32,530 nt of DNA from Arenimonas metalli CF5-1 (lineage in GTDB: Bacteria; Pseudomonadota; Gammaproteobacteria; Xanthomonadales; Xanthomonadaceae): the NCBI RefSeq assembly GCF_000747155.1, contig NZ_AVCK01000030.1, forward strand, positions 1 through 32,530. Direction: 5' to 3'. Both the position numbers and the translations under genes were made by a program. The notes beneath the pieces are model-generated. The model searched no databases. It saw only the letters and a list, made by a program, of their open reading frames with translations, and was not told the DNA's origin. Positions 25,488 to 32,530 of the stretch are shown here, piece by piece (position 1 is the stretch's first letter; every line of letters begins with the position of its first letter).

Positions 25488-26834
25488 ATGACGACCCCGG
25501 CCGCCCCCCAAGCCTGCGACCTGCTGATCGAAGCCGGTTGGGTCGTGCCGGTGGTCCCGCACGGCGTCGTCCTCGCCGACCACGCCGTCGCCATCCGCGG
25601 CGACCGCATTTTGGCGGTGCTGCCGCGGGCCGAGGCCCGCGCCGCGTTCGTCGCCACCGAGGTGCTCAGCCGCCCGGGCTCGGTGCTGATCCCGGGCCTG
25701 GTCAACGCCCACTGCCACAACCCGATGACGCTGATGCGCGGCGTCGCCGACGACCTGCCGCTGATGACCTGGCTGCAGCAGCACATCTGGCCGATCGAGG
25801 CCAAGGTGATCGGGCCGGCCTTCGTGGCCGACGGCATCGAGCTGGCCGTGGCCGAGATGCTGCGCGGCGGCACCACCGCCTGCGCCGAGAACTACTTCTT
25901 CCCCGACATCCAGGCGGCCACCTATTCGCGGCTGGGCTTCCGAGCGCTGGTCGGCCTGCCGGTCATCGATTTCCCGACCGCCTGGGCCCGCACCCAGGAC
26001 GAGTACTTCGACAAGGGCCTGGAAGTGCACGACAACTGGCGGCGCGACCCGCTGGTGTCCACCTGCTTCGTCCCGCACGCGCCCTACACGGTGAACGACG
26101 CCGCCTTCGAGCGCATCCGCATGCTGGCCGACCAGCTCGACCTGGTCGTTCACTGCCACATCCACGAGACGGCGCACGAGAACACCGAGGCGATGAAGCA
26201 GCACGGCAGCCGCCAGCTCGCGCGCCTCGACCGCCTTGGCCTGGTCAACGACCGCCTGATGGCCGTGCACATGACCGACCTCACCGACGCCGAGATCGCG
26301 CTCTGCGCCGACCGCGGCGTGTCGGTGGTGCACTGCCCGGAATCCAACCTCAAGCTCGCCTCGGGCTTCTGCCCGACGCGCAAGCTGCAGCTGGCCGGCG
26401 TCAACCTCGCCTTGGGCACCGACGGCGCCGCCAGCAACAACGACCTGGACATGTTCGGCGAGATGCGCACCGCGGCGCTGCTTTCGAAGGGCGTATCGGG
26501 CGACGCCTCGGCGCTTGACGCCGCCAGCACGCTGCACATGGCTACGCTGGGCAGCGCGCGGGCCATGGGCCTGGGCGACCGCATCGGCTCGATCGAGCCG
26601 GGCAAGCAGGCCGACCTGGCCTGCATCGACCTCGACCCGCTGGAAACGCAGCCGATGTACCACGCGATCTCCCAGCTCGTTTACGCCACCGGCCGCCACC
26701 AGGTGTCGGACGTGTGGGTCGCCGGCGTGCGCAAGCTCGCGGCCGGCGAACTGGTGGACCTCGACGCCGGCGCCATCCGCGCCAAGGCGCGCGGCTGGCG
26801 CGAGCGCATCGCCGGTATCCGGAGCGAGGCATGA
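25488..26834 (+). CDS. mtaD: TRZ/ATZ-family amidohydrolase, probable 5-methylthioadenosine / S-adenosylhomocysteine deaminase
   Basis: 448 residues of the metal-dependent amidohydrolase family. A short N-terminal beta-sandwich ([18 protein letters not shown]) precedes the barrel. Metal ligands are the HxH pair His75 and His77 in [13 protein letters not shown], a histidine in [10 protein letters not shown], and Asp in [29 protein letters not shown] is typical of this group. Relatives in Pseudomonas deaminate methylthioadenosine to methylthioinosine; others act on S-adenosylhomocysteine, and the exact substrate here is inferred. It sits between efp (four bases) and ubiG (four-base ATGA overlap), the same mtaD-ubiG-phosphatase order as in Pseudomonas. 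Removing methylthioadenosine or SAH products next to the SAM-dependent methyltransferase UbiG is a possible rationale. Confidence 0.92.
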   Translation: MTTPAAPQACDLLIEAGWVVPVVPHGVVLADHAVAIRGDRILAVLPRAEARAAFVATEVLSRPGSVLIPGLVNAHCHNPMTLMRGVADDLPLMTWLQQHIWPIEAKVIGPAFVADGIELAVAEMLRGGTTACAENYFFPDIQAATYSRLGFRALVGLPVIDFPTAWARTQDEYFDKGLEVHDNWRRDPLVSTCFVPHAPYTVNDAAFERIRMLADQLDLVVHCHIHETAHENTEAMKQHGSRQLARLDRLGLVNDRLMAVHMTDLTDAEIALCADRGVSVVHCPESNLKLASGFCPTRKLQLAGVNLALGTDGAASNNDLDMFGEMRTAALLSKGVSGDASALDAASTLHMATLGSARAMGLGDRIGSIEPGKQADLACIDLDPLETQPMYHAISQLVYATGRHQVSDVWVAGVRKLAAGELVDLDAGAIRAKARGWRERIAGIRSEA

Positions 26835-27538
26835 GCGCGCCCGCCGCCAACGCCAGCCAGGCCGAGCTCGACAAGTTCGGCGCCCTGGCCAACCGCTGGT
26901 GGGACCCGCAAGGGCCGCAGCGGCCGCTGCATGAACTCAACCCGGCGCGCCTGGGCTACGTGCGCGACGGCGTCGCGCTCGCCGGCGCCCGCGTGCTCGA
27001 CGTCGGCTGCGGCGCCGGCCTGCTGAGCGAGGCCCTGGCCCGCGAGGGCGCGAAGGTTACCGCGCTCGACCTCGCGCCCGAACTCATCGACGTCGCCAGG
27101 CTGCACCTGCTCGAATCCGGCCTGCAGGTCGACTACCGCCTGCAGTCGGTGGAGTCGCTGGCCGCCGAACAGCCCGCCAGTTTCGACGCGATCACCTGCA
27201 TGGAGATGCTCGAGCACGTGCCGGATCCGGCCGCGGTGGTGCGCGCCTGCGCCGCGCTGCTCAGGCCCGGCGGCCGCCTGTTCCTGTCCACGCTCAACCG
27301 CACGCCGGCCGCGTTCGCCGTCGCCATCGTCGGCGCCGAATACGTCGCGCGCCTGCTGCCCAAGGGCACGCACGACTACAAGCAGTTCATCCGGCCGTCC
27401 GAGCTGGCGGCCTGGCTGCGCGCCGCCGGCCTGCAGGCGGAGGACGTCAGCGGCCTGGCCTACGACCCGATCCGCCGCAAGGCCTGGGTCGGCGGGCCGA
27501 CCGCCATCAATTACCTTGCGCGTGCGGTGAAAGCCTGA
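26831..27538 (+). CDS. ubiG: Bifunctional ubiquinone O-methyltransferase / demethylubiquinol methylase
   Basis: 235-residue class I SAM methyltransferase that performs both O-methylations in ubiquinone synthesis. The N-terminus [27 protein letters not shown] is diagnostic of UbiG. The SAM motif I is VLDVGCGAG (residues 55-63), followed by acidic VTALDLAPE and the post-motif EMLEHVPDP. The C-terminal stretch [15 protein letters not shown] and NYLARAVK also fit. It starts with an ATGA overlap with mtaD and ends with a TGATG overlap with the phosphatase gene, so the cluster is translated as a unit. Confidence 0.97.
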   Translation: MSAPAANASQAELDKFGALANRWWDPQGPQRPLHELNPARLGYVRDGVALAGARVLDVGCGAGLLSEALAREGAKVTALDLAPELIDVARLHLLESGLQVDYRLQSVESLAAEQPASFDAITCMEMLEHVPDPAAVVRACAALLRPGGRLFLSTLNRTPAAFAVAIVGAEYVARLLPKGTHDYKQFIRPSELAAWLRAAGLQAEDVSGLAYDPIRRKAWVGGPTAINYLARAVKA

Positions 27539-28203
27539 TGCCGACGCCGCCGCGTGCGGTGCTGTTCGACCTCGATGGCACCCTGGTCGACAGCGCCCCC
27601 GACCTCTGCAATGCCGTGAACCGCGTGCTGGCCGACCTGGGCCGGCCGCCGGTGGCGCTGTCGCGGCTGCGGCAGGTGGTCTCCAAGGGCGGCCGCGCGA
27701 TGCTGGCGGTGGCGCTGCCCGATCTCGACGACGCCGCCCGCGAAGCGCGGTTGGCGCCCTTCCTCGCCTACTACGGCGAGGCGCTGGCCAACGACAGCGT
27801 CGCCTTCGACGGCGTCGACGAGCTGCTGGCCGCGCTCGATGCGCGCGGCATCGCCTGGGGCATCGTCACCAACAAGCCCGAGGGCCTGGCGCGCGGCGTG
27901 GTCGAGGGTTTCGGCTGGACCGCCCGCTGCAAGGTGCTGGTCGGTGGCGACACGCTGCCAACACGCAAGCCGGACCCGGAGCCGCTGCTGTTCGCTTGCA
28001 CCCAGCTGGGCATCGCGCCGGGCGATGCGATCTACGTCGGCGACGACCAGCGCGACATCGAGGCCGCCCGAGCCGCCGGCATGCCGTCGGTGGCCGCGCT
28101 CTGGGGCTACCGCGAGCCGCACGAGGATCCGTCGCAATGGGGCGCCGACCATGCCTTCGACGGCGCCGCCGGCCTGCTCGCCTCGGACCTGCTGCCGCCA
28201 TGA
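27538..28203 (+). CDS. gph: HAD-family phosphatase, phosphoglycolate / MurNAc-6-phosphate (Gph/MupP) type
   Basis: 221-residue HAD hydrolase. Motif I is FDLDGTLVD with the nucleophile Asp11 and acid Asp13. Motif II is in GIVTNKPE, motif III is the lysine in GGDTLPTRKPDPEPLL, and motif IV is VGDDQRDIEAA. An alpha-helical cap lies between motifs I and II. It is annotated as Gph in related species, but the same ubiG-linked position in Pseudomonas encodes MupP, a MurNAc-6-phosphate phosphatase for peptidoglycan recycling, and GDTLPxRKPxPxPLL resembles that group. I cannot choose between them from sequence. Its start overlaps the ubiG stop by one base, and its own stop overlaps the next ATG. Confidence 0.93.
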   Translation: MPTPPRAVLFDLDGTLVDSAPDLCNAVNRVLADLGRPPVALSRLRQVVSKGGRAMLAVALPDLDDAAREARLAPFLAYYGEALANDSVAFDGVDELLAALDARGIAWGIVTNKPEGLARGVVEGFGWTARCKVLVGGDTLPTRKPDPEPLLFACTQLGIAPGDAIYVGDDQRDIEAARAAGMPSVAALWGYREPHEDPSQWGADHAFDGAAGLLASDLLPP

Positions 28204-28952
28204 CGCCGGCCACCGACCCGACCGCGCACTTCGTCGACAAGTGGCACCGGCGCGAGCCGGAGATGGCGCTGGCGGAAGTGTTCTGCCCGCCGGAGCGGCG
28301 CCCCGTGTTCCGGGCCTGGGGCGCGCTGCTGCACGAGCTGCGCGAGGCCACCTTCGAACTCAGTGACGCGCGCGTGACCGCCGCCAAATCGCAGTGGTGG
28401 GCCGAGGAATTGCTGCTGGTGGCGCGTGGCGCCGGCCGGCATCCGGTGTGTGCCGACCTGCCGCCTTCGCTGCCGTGGGCGACGTTGGCGCGGGCGGTGA
28501 TGGAACAAGCCAGCTTCGACGGTCGTCCCGCCGATACGGCGCAGGCGCTGCAGCAGGTCGCGCCGCTGGCCGAGGCCATCGCCGCGATCGAGGCCGGCCT
28601 GCACGAGGCGCCACCGCCGGTGGGCGCCGTGGCGGTGAACCTGCTGCTGCACCGCCTGCCGCACGGCCTGGTGGCCGAGGACCAGGCGCGGCTGCCGCTG
28701 GGCCTGCTGGCGCGCCACGGCCTCACGGTGGCCCAGGTCGCCGAAGGGCAGGGCGAGGCGCTGCTGCGCGACTGGGCCCGCGAGCTGCTCGCGGCCCTGC
28801 CGGCGCCCGCGCGTCCGTCGAGCCTGTACCGGCGCCTTCGCAGCGGCTTCGACCGCGCGCGCCTGCAGCGGCTCGCGGCCGGCCGTGGCTTCGACCCGCC
28901 GCCGGCCCCGGCCAGCCTGTGGCGCGCCTGGCGCCTGGCGCGGTCGGGCTGA
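28200..28952 (+). CDS. Squalene/phytoene synthase-like protein without catalytic Asp motifs
   Basis: 250 residues, all helical, no signal or membrane segment. The start is the ATG at 28200, overlapping the phosphatase stop in ATGA form; the frame reaches further upstream without support. Helices at about 20-70 with RPVFRAWGALLHELREATFE and AAKSQWWAEELLLVARGAGRHPVC follow the pattern of trans-isoprenyl synthases of the squalene/phytoene type. However, the Asp-rich metal-binding motif (DxxxD) expected near residue 46 reads HELRE, and I see no second Asp motif, so prenyl synthase activity is doubtful. It resembles the noncatalytic NDUFAF6/Sicily branch. Placed after ubiG it might help quinone-related or respiratory functions, by context alone. 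Confidence 0.72.
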   Translation: MTPATDPTAHFVDKWHRREPEMALAEVFCPPERRPVFRAWGALLHELREATFELSDARVTAAKSQWWAEELLLVARGAGRHPVCADLPPSLPWATLARAVMEQASFDGRPADTAQALQQVAPLAEAIAAIEAGLHEAPPPVGAVAVNLLLHRLPHGLVAEDQARLPLGLLARHGLTVAQVAEGQGEALLRDWARELLAALPAPARPSSLYRRLRSGFDRARLQRLAAGRGFDPPPAPASLWRAWRLARSG

Positions 28953-28992
28953 AACGCATTGTTTCGCGTTCCGCGGGACGCGACTCGCCAAC

Positions 28993-28998
28993 TTGACG
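28993..28998 (+). promoter_or_regulatory. Candidate -35 element of folE2
   Basis: TTGACG matches TTGACA at five of six positions, in the 100-base gap before folE2. The matching -10 is unclear: CATCTA at 17-base spacing is poor. No Zur-like AT-rich palindrome is seen. Confidence 0.25.
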
Positions 28999-29052
28999 TA
29001 GCCTGCACCCGCCCTCATCTAGCTTGCCGTGACACTGAACAGGAGAGCCGTC

Positions 29053-30027
29053 GTGGCCCCGAAGAATCTTGAGAACACCGCCCGCGTGATGCCCGACATC
29101 GCGGCCGAAGCCCGCCCGGCCCTGTCCGGCGTGCTCGACTGGGTCGGCATGGGCGAGATCGAGATGCCCGTGGCCCTGCAGGCCGATGACGGCCGCACCG
29201 TCAGCAGCGGCGCCCGCGTCAATGCCTTCGTCAACCTCAAGCGCGGCGACGTGCGCGGCATCCACATGTCGCGGCTCTACCTGCACGTGGACAAGGCGCT
29301 GTCGTCCGAGCCGGTGACCCCGGCCTCGATCCGTCGCCTGCTGAAGGACTTCCTGGAGTCGCACGCCGACCTCTCCGACCGGGCGATGGTGAGCCTGCGC
29401 TTCGACCACCTGGTGCGCCGCGCGGCGCTGGCCAGCGACAACAGCGGCTGGAAGAGCTACCCGGTCAGCATCACCGGCGTGATGGACCGCGGCCACTTCG
29501 CGCTCGAGCTGGGCGTGGAAGCCGCTTATTCCAGCACCTGCCCGTGCTCGGCGGCGCTGGCGCGCCAGCTCATCCAGGAACAGTTCGACGCCGACTTCGC
29601 CGCCGGCAAGCCGCTCGACCGCGACGCGGTGATGGCGTGGCTGGGCAGCGAGCAGGGCATCCGCGCGACGCCGCACAGCCAGCGCAGCTTCGCGACCGTG
29701 AAACTGCGGCTGGTGCCGTCGTTCGCGGACTTCCCGATCGTCGAGATCATCGACCGCATCGAGAACGCGCTCAAGACGCCGGTGCAGACGGCGGTGAAGC
29801 GCGTCGACGAGCAGGCCTTCGCCCTGCTCAACGGCCAGAACCTCATGTTCTGCGAGGACGCGGCCCGCCGCATCCAGGACGCGCTGGACCAGGACGAGCG
29901 CATCAGCGATTTCTGGCTGCGCGCCTCGCACCACGAAAGCCTGCACCCGCACGACGCGGTCGCGGTCGCCACCAAGGGCATCCCCGGCGGCTACACCGCC
30001 GTCCCCGACGGCCTCCAGTCCCGCTGA
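29053..30027 (+). CDS. folE2: GTP cyclohydrolase FolE2 (type IB)
   Basis: 324-residue enzyme that turns GTP into dihydroneopterin triphosphate for folate and 7-deazaguanine synthesis, without needing the zinc-bound FolE. Marks are VNLKRGDVRGIHMSRLY near 61, the metal/catalytic stretch STCPCSAALAR with Cys163 and Cys165, TPHSQRS with a His near 208, and the VEIIDRIENAL segment. The GTG at 29053 is chosen because AGGAG lies eleven to seven bases upstream; an in-frame GTG at 29029 would place the Shine-Dalgarno inside the gene. FolE2 is often induced by zinc shortage through Zur, but no Zur-type palindrome is seen. A hairpin terminator follows 23 bases after the stop. Confidence 0.96.
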   Translation: MAPKNLENTARVMPDIAAEARPALSGVLDWVGMGEIEMPVALQADDGRTVSSGARVNAFVNLKRGDVRGIHMSRLYLHVDKALSSEPVTPASIRRLLKDFLESHADLSDRAMVSLRFDHLVRRAALASDNSGWKSYPVSITGVMDRGHFALELGVEAAYSSTCPCSAALARQLIQEQFDADFAAGKPLDRDAVMAWLGSEQGIRATPHSQRSFATVKLRLVPSFADFPIVEIIDRIENALKTPVQTAVKRVDEQAFALLNGQNLMFCEDAARRIQDALDQDERISDFWLRASHHESLHPHDAVAVATKGIPGGYTAVPDGLQSR

Positions 30028-30049
30028 TCCCCGCTTGCGTGGATCCTCG

Positions 30050-30077
30050 AACGGCGCCTTCGGGCGCCGTTTCGTTT
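30050..30077 (+). terminator. Rho-independent terminator of folE2
   Basis: AACGGCGCC (30050-30058) and GGCGCCGTT (30063-30071) form a nine-base stem closed by a TTCG tetraloop, followed by TCGTTTT. Confidence 0.88.
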
Positions 30078-30100
30078 TGTTGGGGGGAGAAACGATTTTT

Positions 30101-30131
30101 GACGCGGATTAACGCGGATAAGCGCGGATAG
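30101..30131 (+). repeat. Left arm of intergenic inverted repeat, three 10-bp units (site 2)
   Basis: Three units of CGCGGATnnn at 10-bp spacing. It differs from the site 1 arm at a few non-core positions and is inverted relative to 30202-30232. The shared upstream flank TTTTGACGCGG also occurs at site 1. Confidence 0.92.
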
Positions 30132-30162
30132 ATCAACAAAAAAGAGACCTTGGATCTTCGTC

Positions 30163-30189
30163 AGTGGAATCCCCTCGCGAGGATCCACT
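30163..30189. other. Imperfect hairpin inside the site 2 repeat pair
   Basis: AGTGGAATCC (30163-30172) pairs with GGATCCACT (30181-30189) with one bulged A, around an eight-base loop. On the minus strand a TCTCTTTTTTG run appears about 18 bases after it, too far for a typical terminator of the M23 peptidase gene, though it may contribute. Unlike the interior of site 1, the interior sequence here is unrelated. Confidence 0.4.
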
Positions 30190-30201
30190 CCCGCCTTTGC
30201 T

Positions 30202-30232
30202 CTATCCGCGTTCATCCGCGTTCATCCGCGTC
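30202..30232 (-). repeat. Right arm of intergenic inverted repeat, three 10-bp units (site 2)
   Basis: ATCCGCGTTC units at 10-bp spacing on the plus strand, matching the reverse complement of 30101-30131 with about three mismatches, all outside the CGCGGAT cores. It ends 15 bases before the M23 peptidase stop. Confidence 0.92.
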
Positions 30233-30247
30233 AAAAGCTATCAATCC

Positions 30248-31096
30248 CTACCGTTCGAGGACGAGGAGGGGGTCGATGCGGACGTCGAACCAGTTCATGC
30301 CCCAGTGCAGGTGGGGGCCGGTGGCGCGGCCGGTGGCGCCGACGGCGCCGATCACCTGGCCCTGCTCGACGCGGTCGCCGACCTGCACGTCGATGCGCGA
30401 GAGGTGCAGGAAGTTGGAGCTGATGCCGTGGCCGTGGTCGAGCAGCAGGGTGCCGCCGGTGAGGTAGAAGTCGGGCGCGGCCAGCGTGACCACGCCCGCG
30501 GCCGGGGCCAGCACCGGCGTGCCGTTGGGCGCGGCGATGTCCATGCCCGAATGCGCGCTGCCGGGCGTGCCGTTGTAGACGCGCTGGTTGCCGAAGCGGC
30601 CGCTGATGCGGCCTTTCACCGGCCACAGGAAGGCCTGGGTGAAGTCGGTGCGCGGCTCGTCGGCGGCGCGCGCCGCGGTGACGGTGGCCTGCTCGCGGCG
30701 GATGCGCTCGGCGATCGCGGGCGGCGGGTCGACGGTCTTGGGCGGCACGCCGTTGACGCGTTCGATTGGCCAGTCGCGCTTGCCCACGGCGATGGTGATC
30801 GTCTCGGCGCGGCCGTCGGGGCGCAGGACCTCGACCTGCACCGGCGATGCCGCGTCGCGGCCGACGCCGAACACCACGCTGCCGTAACCCGTGACGCGCA
30901 GCGCGCGGCCGGCGTGCCGAACCGTGCTGCCCGGCGGCACCTTGCCGATCACCATCGCGCCCTGCGAGACCTCGGCGGGGAAGACGATGCGGTCCGGATC
31001 CGGCGCCGGGGTCGGGGCGGGCAGGGTGGCCGCGAAGGCGGATGCCGCGACCAGCAGCCCGGCTAGCAGGGCCAGCACCCGCACGCGCGCGATCAT
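30248..31096 (-). CDS. Exported M23 (LytM-type) metallopeptidase
   Basis: 282 residues from the ATG at 31096, where a classical signal peptide begins (MIARVRV, a Leu/Ala-rich core, then AFAA). The middle (about 30-140) is a beta-rich region with GSTVRHAGRALRV. The C-terminal LytM domain (about 145-280) has the zinc ligands His182 and Asp186 in HSGMDIA and the HLH motif His262/His264 in GPHLHWGM, so catalytic residues are intact. It probably cuts peptidoglycan cross-links in the periplasm; endolysin-like versus regulatory activity cannot be told. An alternative ATG at 31177 overlaps the yidD stop as ATGA and would add 27 residues before the signal. Neither start has a strong Shine-Dalgarno. 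Confidence 0.9.
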   Translation of the reverse strand: MIARVRVLALLAGLLVAASAFAATLPAPTPAPDPDRIVFPAEVSQGAMVIGKVPPGSTVRHAGRALRVTGYGSVVFGVGRDAASPVQVEVLRPDGRAETITIAVGKRDWPIERVNGVPPKTVDPPPAIAERIRREQATVTAARAADEPRTDFTQAFLWPVKGRISGRFGNQRVYNGTPGSAHSGMDIAAPNGTPVLAPAAGVVTLAAPDFYLTGGTLLLDHGHGISSNFLHLSRIDVQVGDRVEQGQVIGAVGATGRATGPHLHWGMNWFDVRIDPLLVLER

Positions 31097-31173
31097 CGGG
31101 ATGCCTGGCGTGGACGTTGCGGCGCGGCGGTCGCGCGCGGTGGCGACGTGGGCGTCGTGGGTGGGGCACTGGG

Positions 31174-31410
31174 TCATGGCTTGCTCTTGTCGGGCCAGGC
31201 GTCCGGGACCGGGTCCAGGCCGCCTTCGTTCATGGGGTGGCAGCGGCCGATGCGCCTGGCGCCCAGCCAGCCGCCGCGCAGCACGCCAAAGCGGTCGATC
31301 GCCTGCATCGTGTATTCCGAGCAGCTGGGATAAAAACGGCATCGCTGGCCCAGCAGCGGGCTGATCGCCAGCTTGTAGCCGCGCAGGAGCAGGATGACGG
31401 GTTTTTTCAC
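31174..31410 (-). CDS. yidD: Membrane protein insertion efficiency factor YidD
   Basis: 78 residues, normal for YidD, a small membrane-associated protein that helps YidC-mediated insertion. The sequence shows [34 protein letters not shown] and later GRCHP, both hallmarks with conserved cysteines. The start is a GTG at 31410, followed by KKPVILL; no alternative ATG exists before the core. In most bacteria the gene lies between rnpA and yidC. Here neither is near, and it overlaps or adjoins an M23 peptidase gene instead. It is divergent from dksA across 100 bases. Confidence 0.95.
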   Translation of the reverse strand: MKKPVILLLRGYKLAISPLLGQRCRFYPSCSEYTMQAIDRFGVLRGGWLGARRIGRCHPMNEGGLDPVPDAWPDKSKP

Positions 31411-31440
31411 GATTGCGTCGGGAGGGCGGCAGGCTTAAGG

Positions 31441-31469
31441 TTGCCGCTGGTGAAGGTCTAGGCTATAAC
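31441..31469 (+). promoter_or_regulatory. Sigma-70-type promoter of dksA
   Basis: TTGCCG (31441-31446) and TATAAC (31464-31469) are separated by exactly 17 bases. A start near 31476 gives a leader of about 35 bases. This is the best -35/-10 pair in the window. Confidence 0.75.
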
Positions 31470-31510
31470 ACGCCGCCTTCGAGCCTCAAGGAAAGAGAGG
31501 AATCGCCCTA

Positions 31511-32455
31511 GTGGCCGCAAAGAAACCCGCCAAGAAGGCCGCCAAGCCGGCCGCCAAGAAGCCCGTCAAGGTCAGCAAGCCGGTCAAGAAGCCGGTCGCC
31601 AAGTCCAAGCCGGCCGCCAAACCCGCTAAAAAGGCTGTAAAACCCATCAAGAAGGTCACGAAACCCGCCGCGAAGGCGAAGCCGGCTGCCAAGCCCGCCA
31701 AGAAGTCCGCCAAGCCCGCTGCGAAGCCGGTTGCGAAGTCCGCGGCCAGCAAGCCCGCCGCCAAGCCCGTGGCCAAGGCCAAGCCGGCCGCCAAGCCCGC
31801 GCCGAAGCCGGTCGCGAAGGCGGCGGCCAAGCCCGTGGCCAAGGCGCCTGCGCCGAAGCCGGCGGCCAAGCCCGCGCCCGCCGCGAAGCCCGCACCGGCG
31901 GCCAAGGCCAAGCCTGCCCCGGCCCCGGCGCCCATCGCCGCCAAGCCGGCCCCGGCGCCGAAGCGCGAAGCGGGCGTCCGCGCCGGCTACGTCAAGCCGA
32001 CCGCGCCGCGCCCCGAGCGCATCAAGCCCGCGCCCGCGCGCGAGCGCGTCACCTTGCCCGCCGGCTACAAGCCGTCGGCCAAGGAGGAATACATGGGCCC
32101 GATGCAGCTCGAGTACTTCCGCCAGCGCCTGCTGCAGTGGAAGGACGACCTGGTCGAGGAGTCCAAGCAGACCATCGAGAACCTCAAGGAAGAAGTGCGC
32201 GACGTCGGCGACGAGGCCGAGCGCGCCAGCCGTGAGTCCGAGAACAGCCTCGAGCTGCGCACCCGCGACCGCTACCGCAAGCTGATCAGCAAGATCGACA
32301 GCACGCTCAAGCGCATCGAGGACGGCAGCTACGGCTACTGCGTGGACACCGGCGAAGAAATCGGCCTCGAACGCCTCGAAGCCCGCCTCACCGCCGAACG
32401 CACCATCGATGCCCAGGAGCGCTGGGAACACCGCCAGAAACAAATGGGCGAGTAA
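31511..32455 (+). CDS. dksA: RNA polymerase-binding transcription factor DksA with Lys/Ala/Pro-rich N-terminal tail
   Basis: 314 residues from GTG 31511, with GAGG ten bases upstream. Residues 1-160 are a low-complexity Lys-Pro-Ala tail, like histone H1, probably disordered and able to bind nucleic acid. Residues about 190-314 form DksA: the coiled-coil with D-E-A-E-R-A at 234-239, SLELRTRDRYRKLISKI, and the zinc-finger region SYGYCVDTGEEIGLERLEARLTAERTIDAQERWE. DksA binds the RNA polymerase secondary channel with ppGpp. Only one of the four zinc cysteines remains (Cys277), as in zinc-independent DksA types. The tip Asp matching E. coli Asp74 is Glu237. The tail is about 190 residues longer than E. 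coli's 20-30. A strong promoter and terminator frame the gene alone. An internal AAGGAGG before ATG 32093 may give a short form. Confidence 0.94.
   Translation: MAAKKPAKKAAKPAAKKPVKVSKPVKKPVAKSKPAAKPAKKAVKPIKKVTKPAAKAKPAAKPAKKSAKPAAKPVAKSAASKPAAKPVAKAKPAAKPAPKPVAKAAAKPVAKAPAPKPAAKPAPAAKPAPAAKAKPAPAPAPIAAKPAPAPKREAGVRAGYVKPTAPRPERIKPAPARERVTLPAGYKPSAKEEYMGPMQLEYFRQRLLQWKDDLVEESKQTIENLKEEVRDVGDEAERASRESENSLELRTRDRYRKLISKIDSTLKRIEDGSYGYCVDTGEEIGLERLEARLTAERTIDAQERWEHRQKQMGE
32081..32095 (+). promoter_or_regulatory. Possible internal ribosome-binding site and start in dksA
   Basis: AAGGAGG followed by AATAC and ATG 32093-32095 is the strongest Shine-Dalgarno in the window, in frame with dksA. 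A start there would give a 120-residue core DksA without the tail. The bases also encode the conserved K-E-E-Y-M segment, so chance from coding constraint is possible. Confidence 0.35.
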
Positions 32456-32478
32456 CCCCCGCACCTCGCGTCATCCGG

Positions 32479-32506
32479 CAGCCCCGCGAAAGCGGGGCTG
32501 TTTTTT
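32479..32506 (+). terminator. Rho-independent terminator of dksA
   Basis: CAGCCCCGC (32479-32487) and GCGGGGCTG (32492-32500) form a nine-base stem with GAAA tetraloop, followed by six T's. Confidence 0.95.
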
Positions 32507-32530
32507 GGTTCTTCTCCCAACTGAGGGGAG

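Noticed and set aside
28953-29052. Zur box before folE2
   Set aside because: FolE2 genes are often Zur-controlled, but this gap has no AT-rich palindrome; only short GC-rich partial palindromes are present.
31511-31990. Repetitive AAG/GCC/CCG stretch as a possible CRISPR or satellite
   Set aside because: It is the coding sequence of the DksA Lys/Ala/Pro tail, in frame with the conserved domain and without regular spacers.

Overview
The window is a GC-rich (roughly 70 percent) chromosomal segment of a gammaproteobacterium, most likely Xanthomonadales/Lysobacterales (Lysobacter, Luteimonas, Arenimonas or similar). Pointers are a FimX-type degenerate GGDEF/EAL protein, a DksA with a long Lys/Ala/Pro N-terminal tail, the efp/epmB pair, the mtaD-ubiG-gph block, a PhaR-type regulator and FolE2. 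The assignment rests on gene families and style, not on a database search. About 27 protein genes and two tRNAs fill almost all of the sequence. No phage, plasmid, insertion sequence or CRISPR is visible, and no gap exceeds 300 bases.

Layout. 1-3112 (minus): an operon of ECF sigma factor, von Willebrand lipoprotein and a membrane protein with an anti-sigma-like layout (cut by the window edge). 3202-4644 (plus): CHASE-GGDEF diguanylate cyclase, convergent with xseA (minus). 6100-9523 (plus): a PilZ-like/FimW-like protein overlapping ispG, then a small exported protein. 9554-14480 (minus): an ALDH7-type aldehyde dehydrogenase, a DUF4190 protein, pyrD, murB and an EamA transporter in a tight series. 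14527-15794 (minus): tRNA-Ala(CGC), its terminator, thrB and tRNA-Arg(CCT). 15849-16937 (minus): rnd. 17029-18951 (plus): a lipoprotein with a formylglycine-generating-enzyme fold. 18975-20470 (minus): phaR-like gene and gluQRS. 20557-21462 (plus): htpX, convergent with fimX (minus). 23781-24815 (minus): epmB, divergent from efp (plus). efp is followed by mtaD-ubiG-gph and a squalene/phytoene-synthase-like gene, overlapping or nearly so, then folE2 (plus). 30248-31410 (minus): yidD and an M23 peptidase. 31511-32455 (plus): dksA with a clear promoter and terminator.

Links between genes. Cyclic-di-GMP is a theme: one likely active synthase with an inhibitory site, one FimX-type receptor and one PilZ-like protein, the last two families being tied to type IV pili. 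EpmB makes the beta-lysine used to modify EF-P, whose modified Lys34 is present. The remaining genes are mostly housekeeping (isoprenoid, pyrimidine, peptidoglycan, threonine, ubiquinone and folate/queuosine metabolism, and RNA maturation).

The least ordinary items are: (1) an identical LDSITVxGTRV motif, reminiscent of the start of TonB-dependent receptors, in two adjacent non-receptor proteins; (2) a family of three-fold 10-bp-period repeats arranged as long inverted pairs at two intergenic sites, one unit of which supplies the htpX stop codon; (3) a DksA with only one zinc-finger cysteine, a D-to-E change at the coiled-coil tip, a histone-like tail and a strong internal ribosome-binding site; (4) an FGE-fold lipoprotein without the catalytic cysteines; and (5) possible leaderless divergent promoters between the sigma factor and the diguanylate cyclase.
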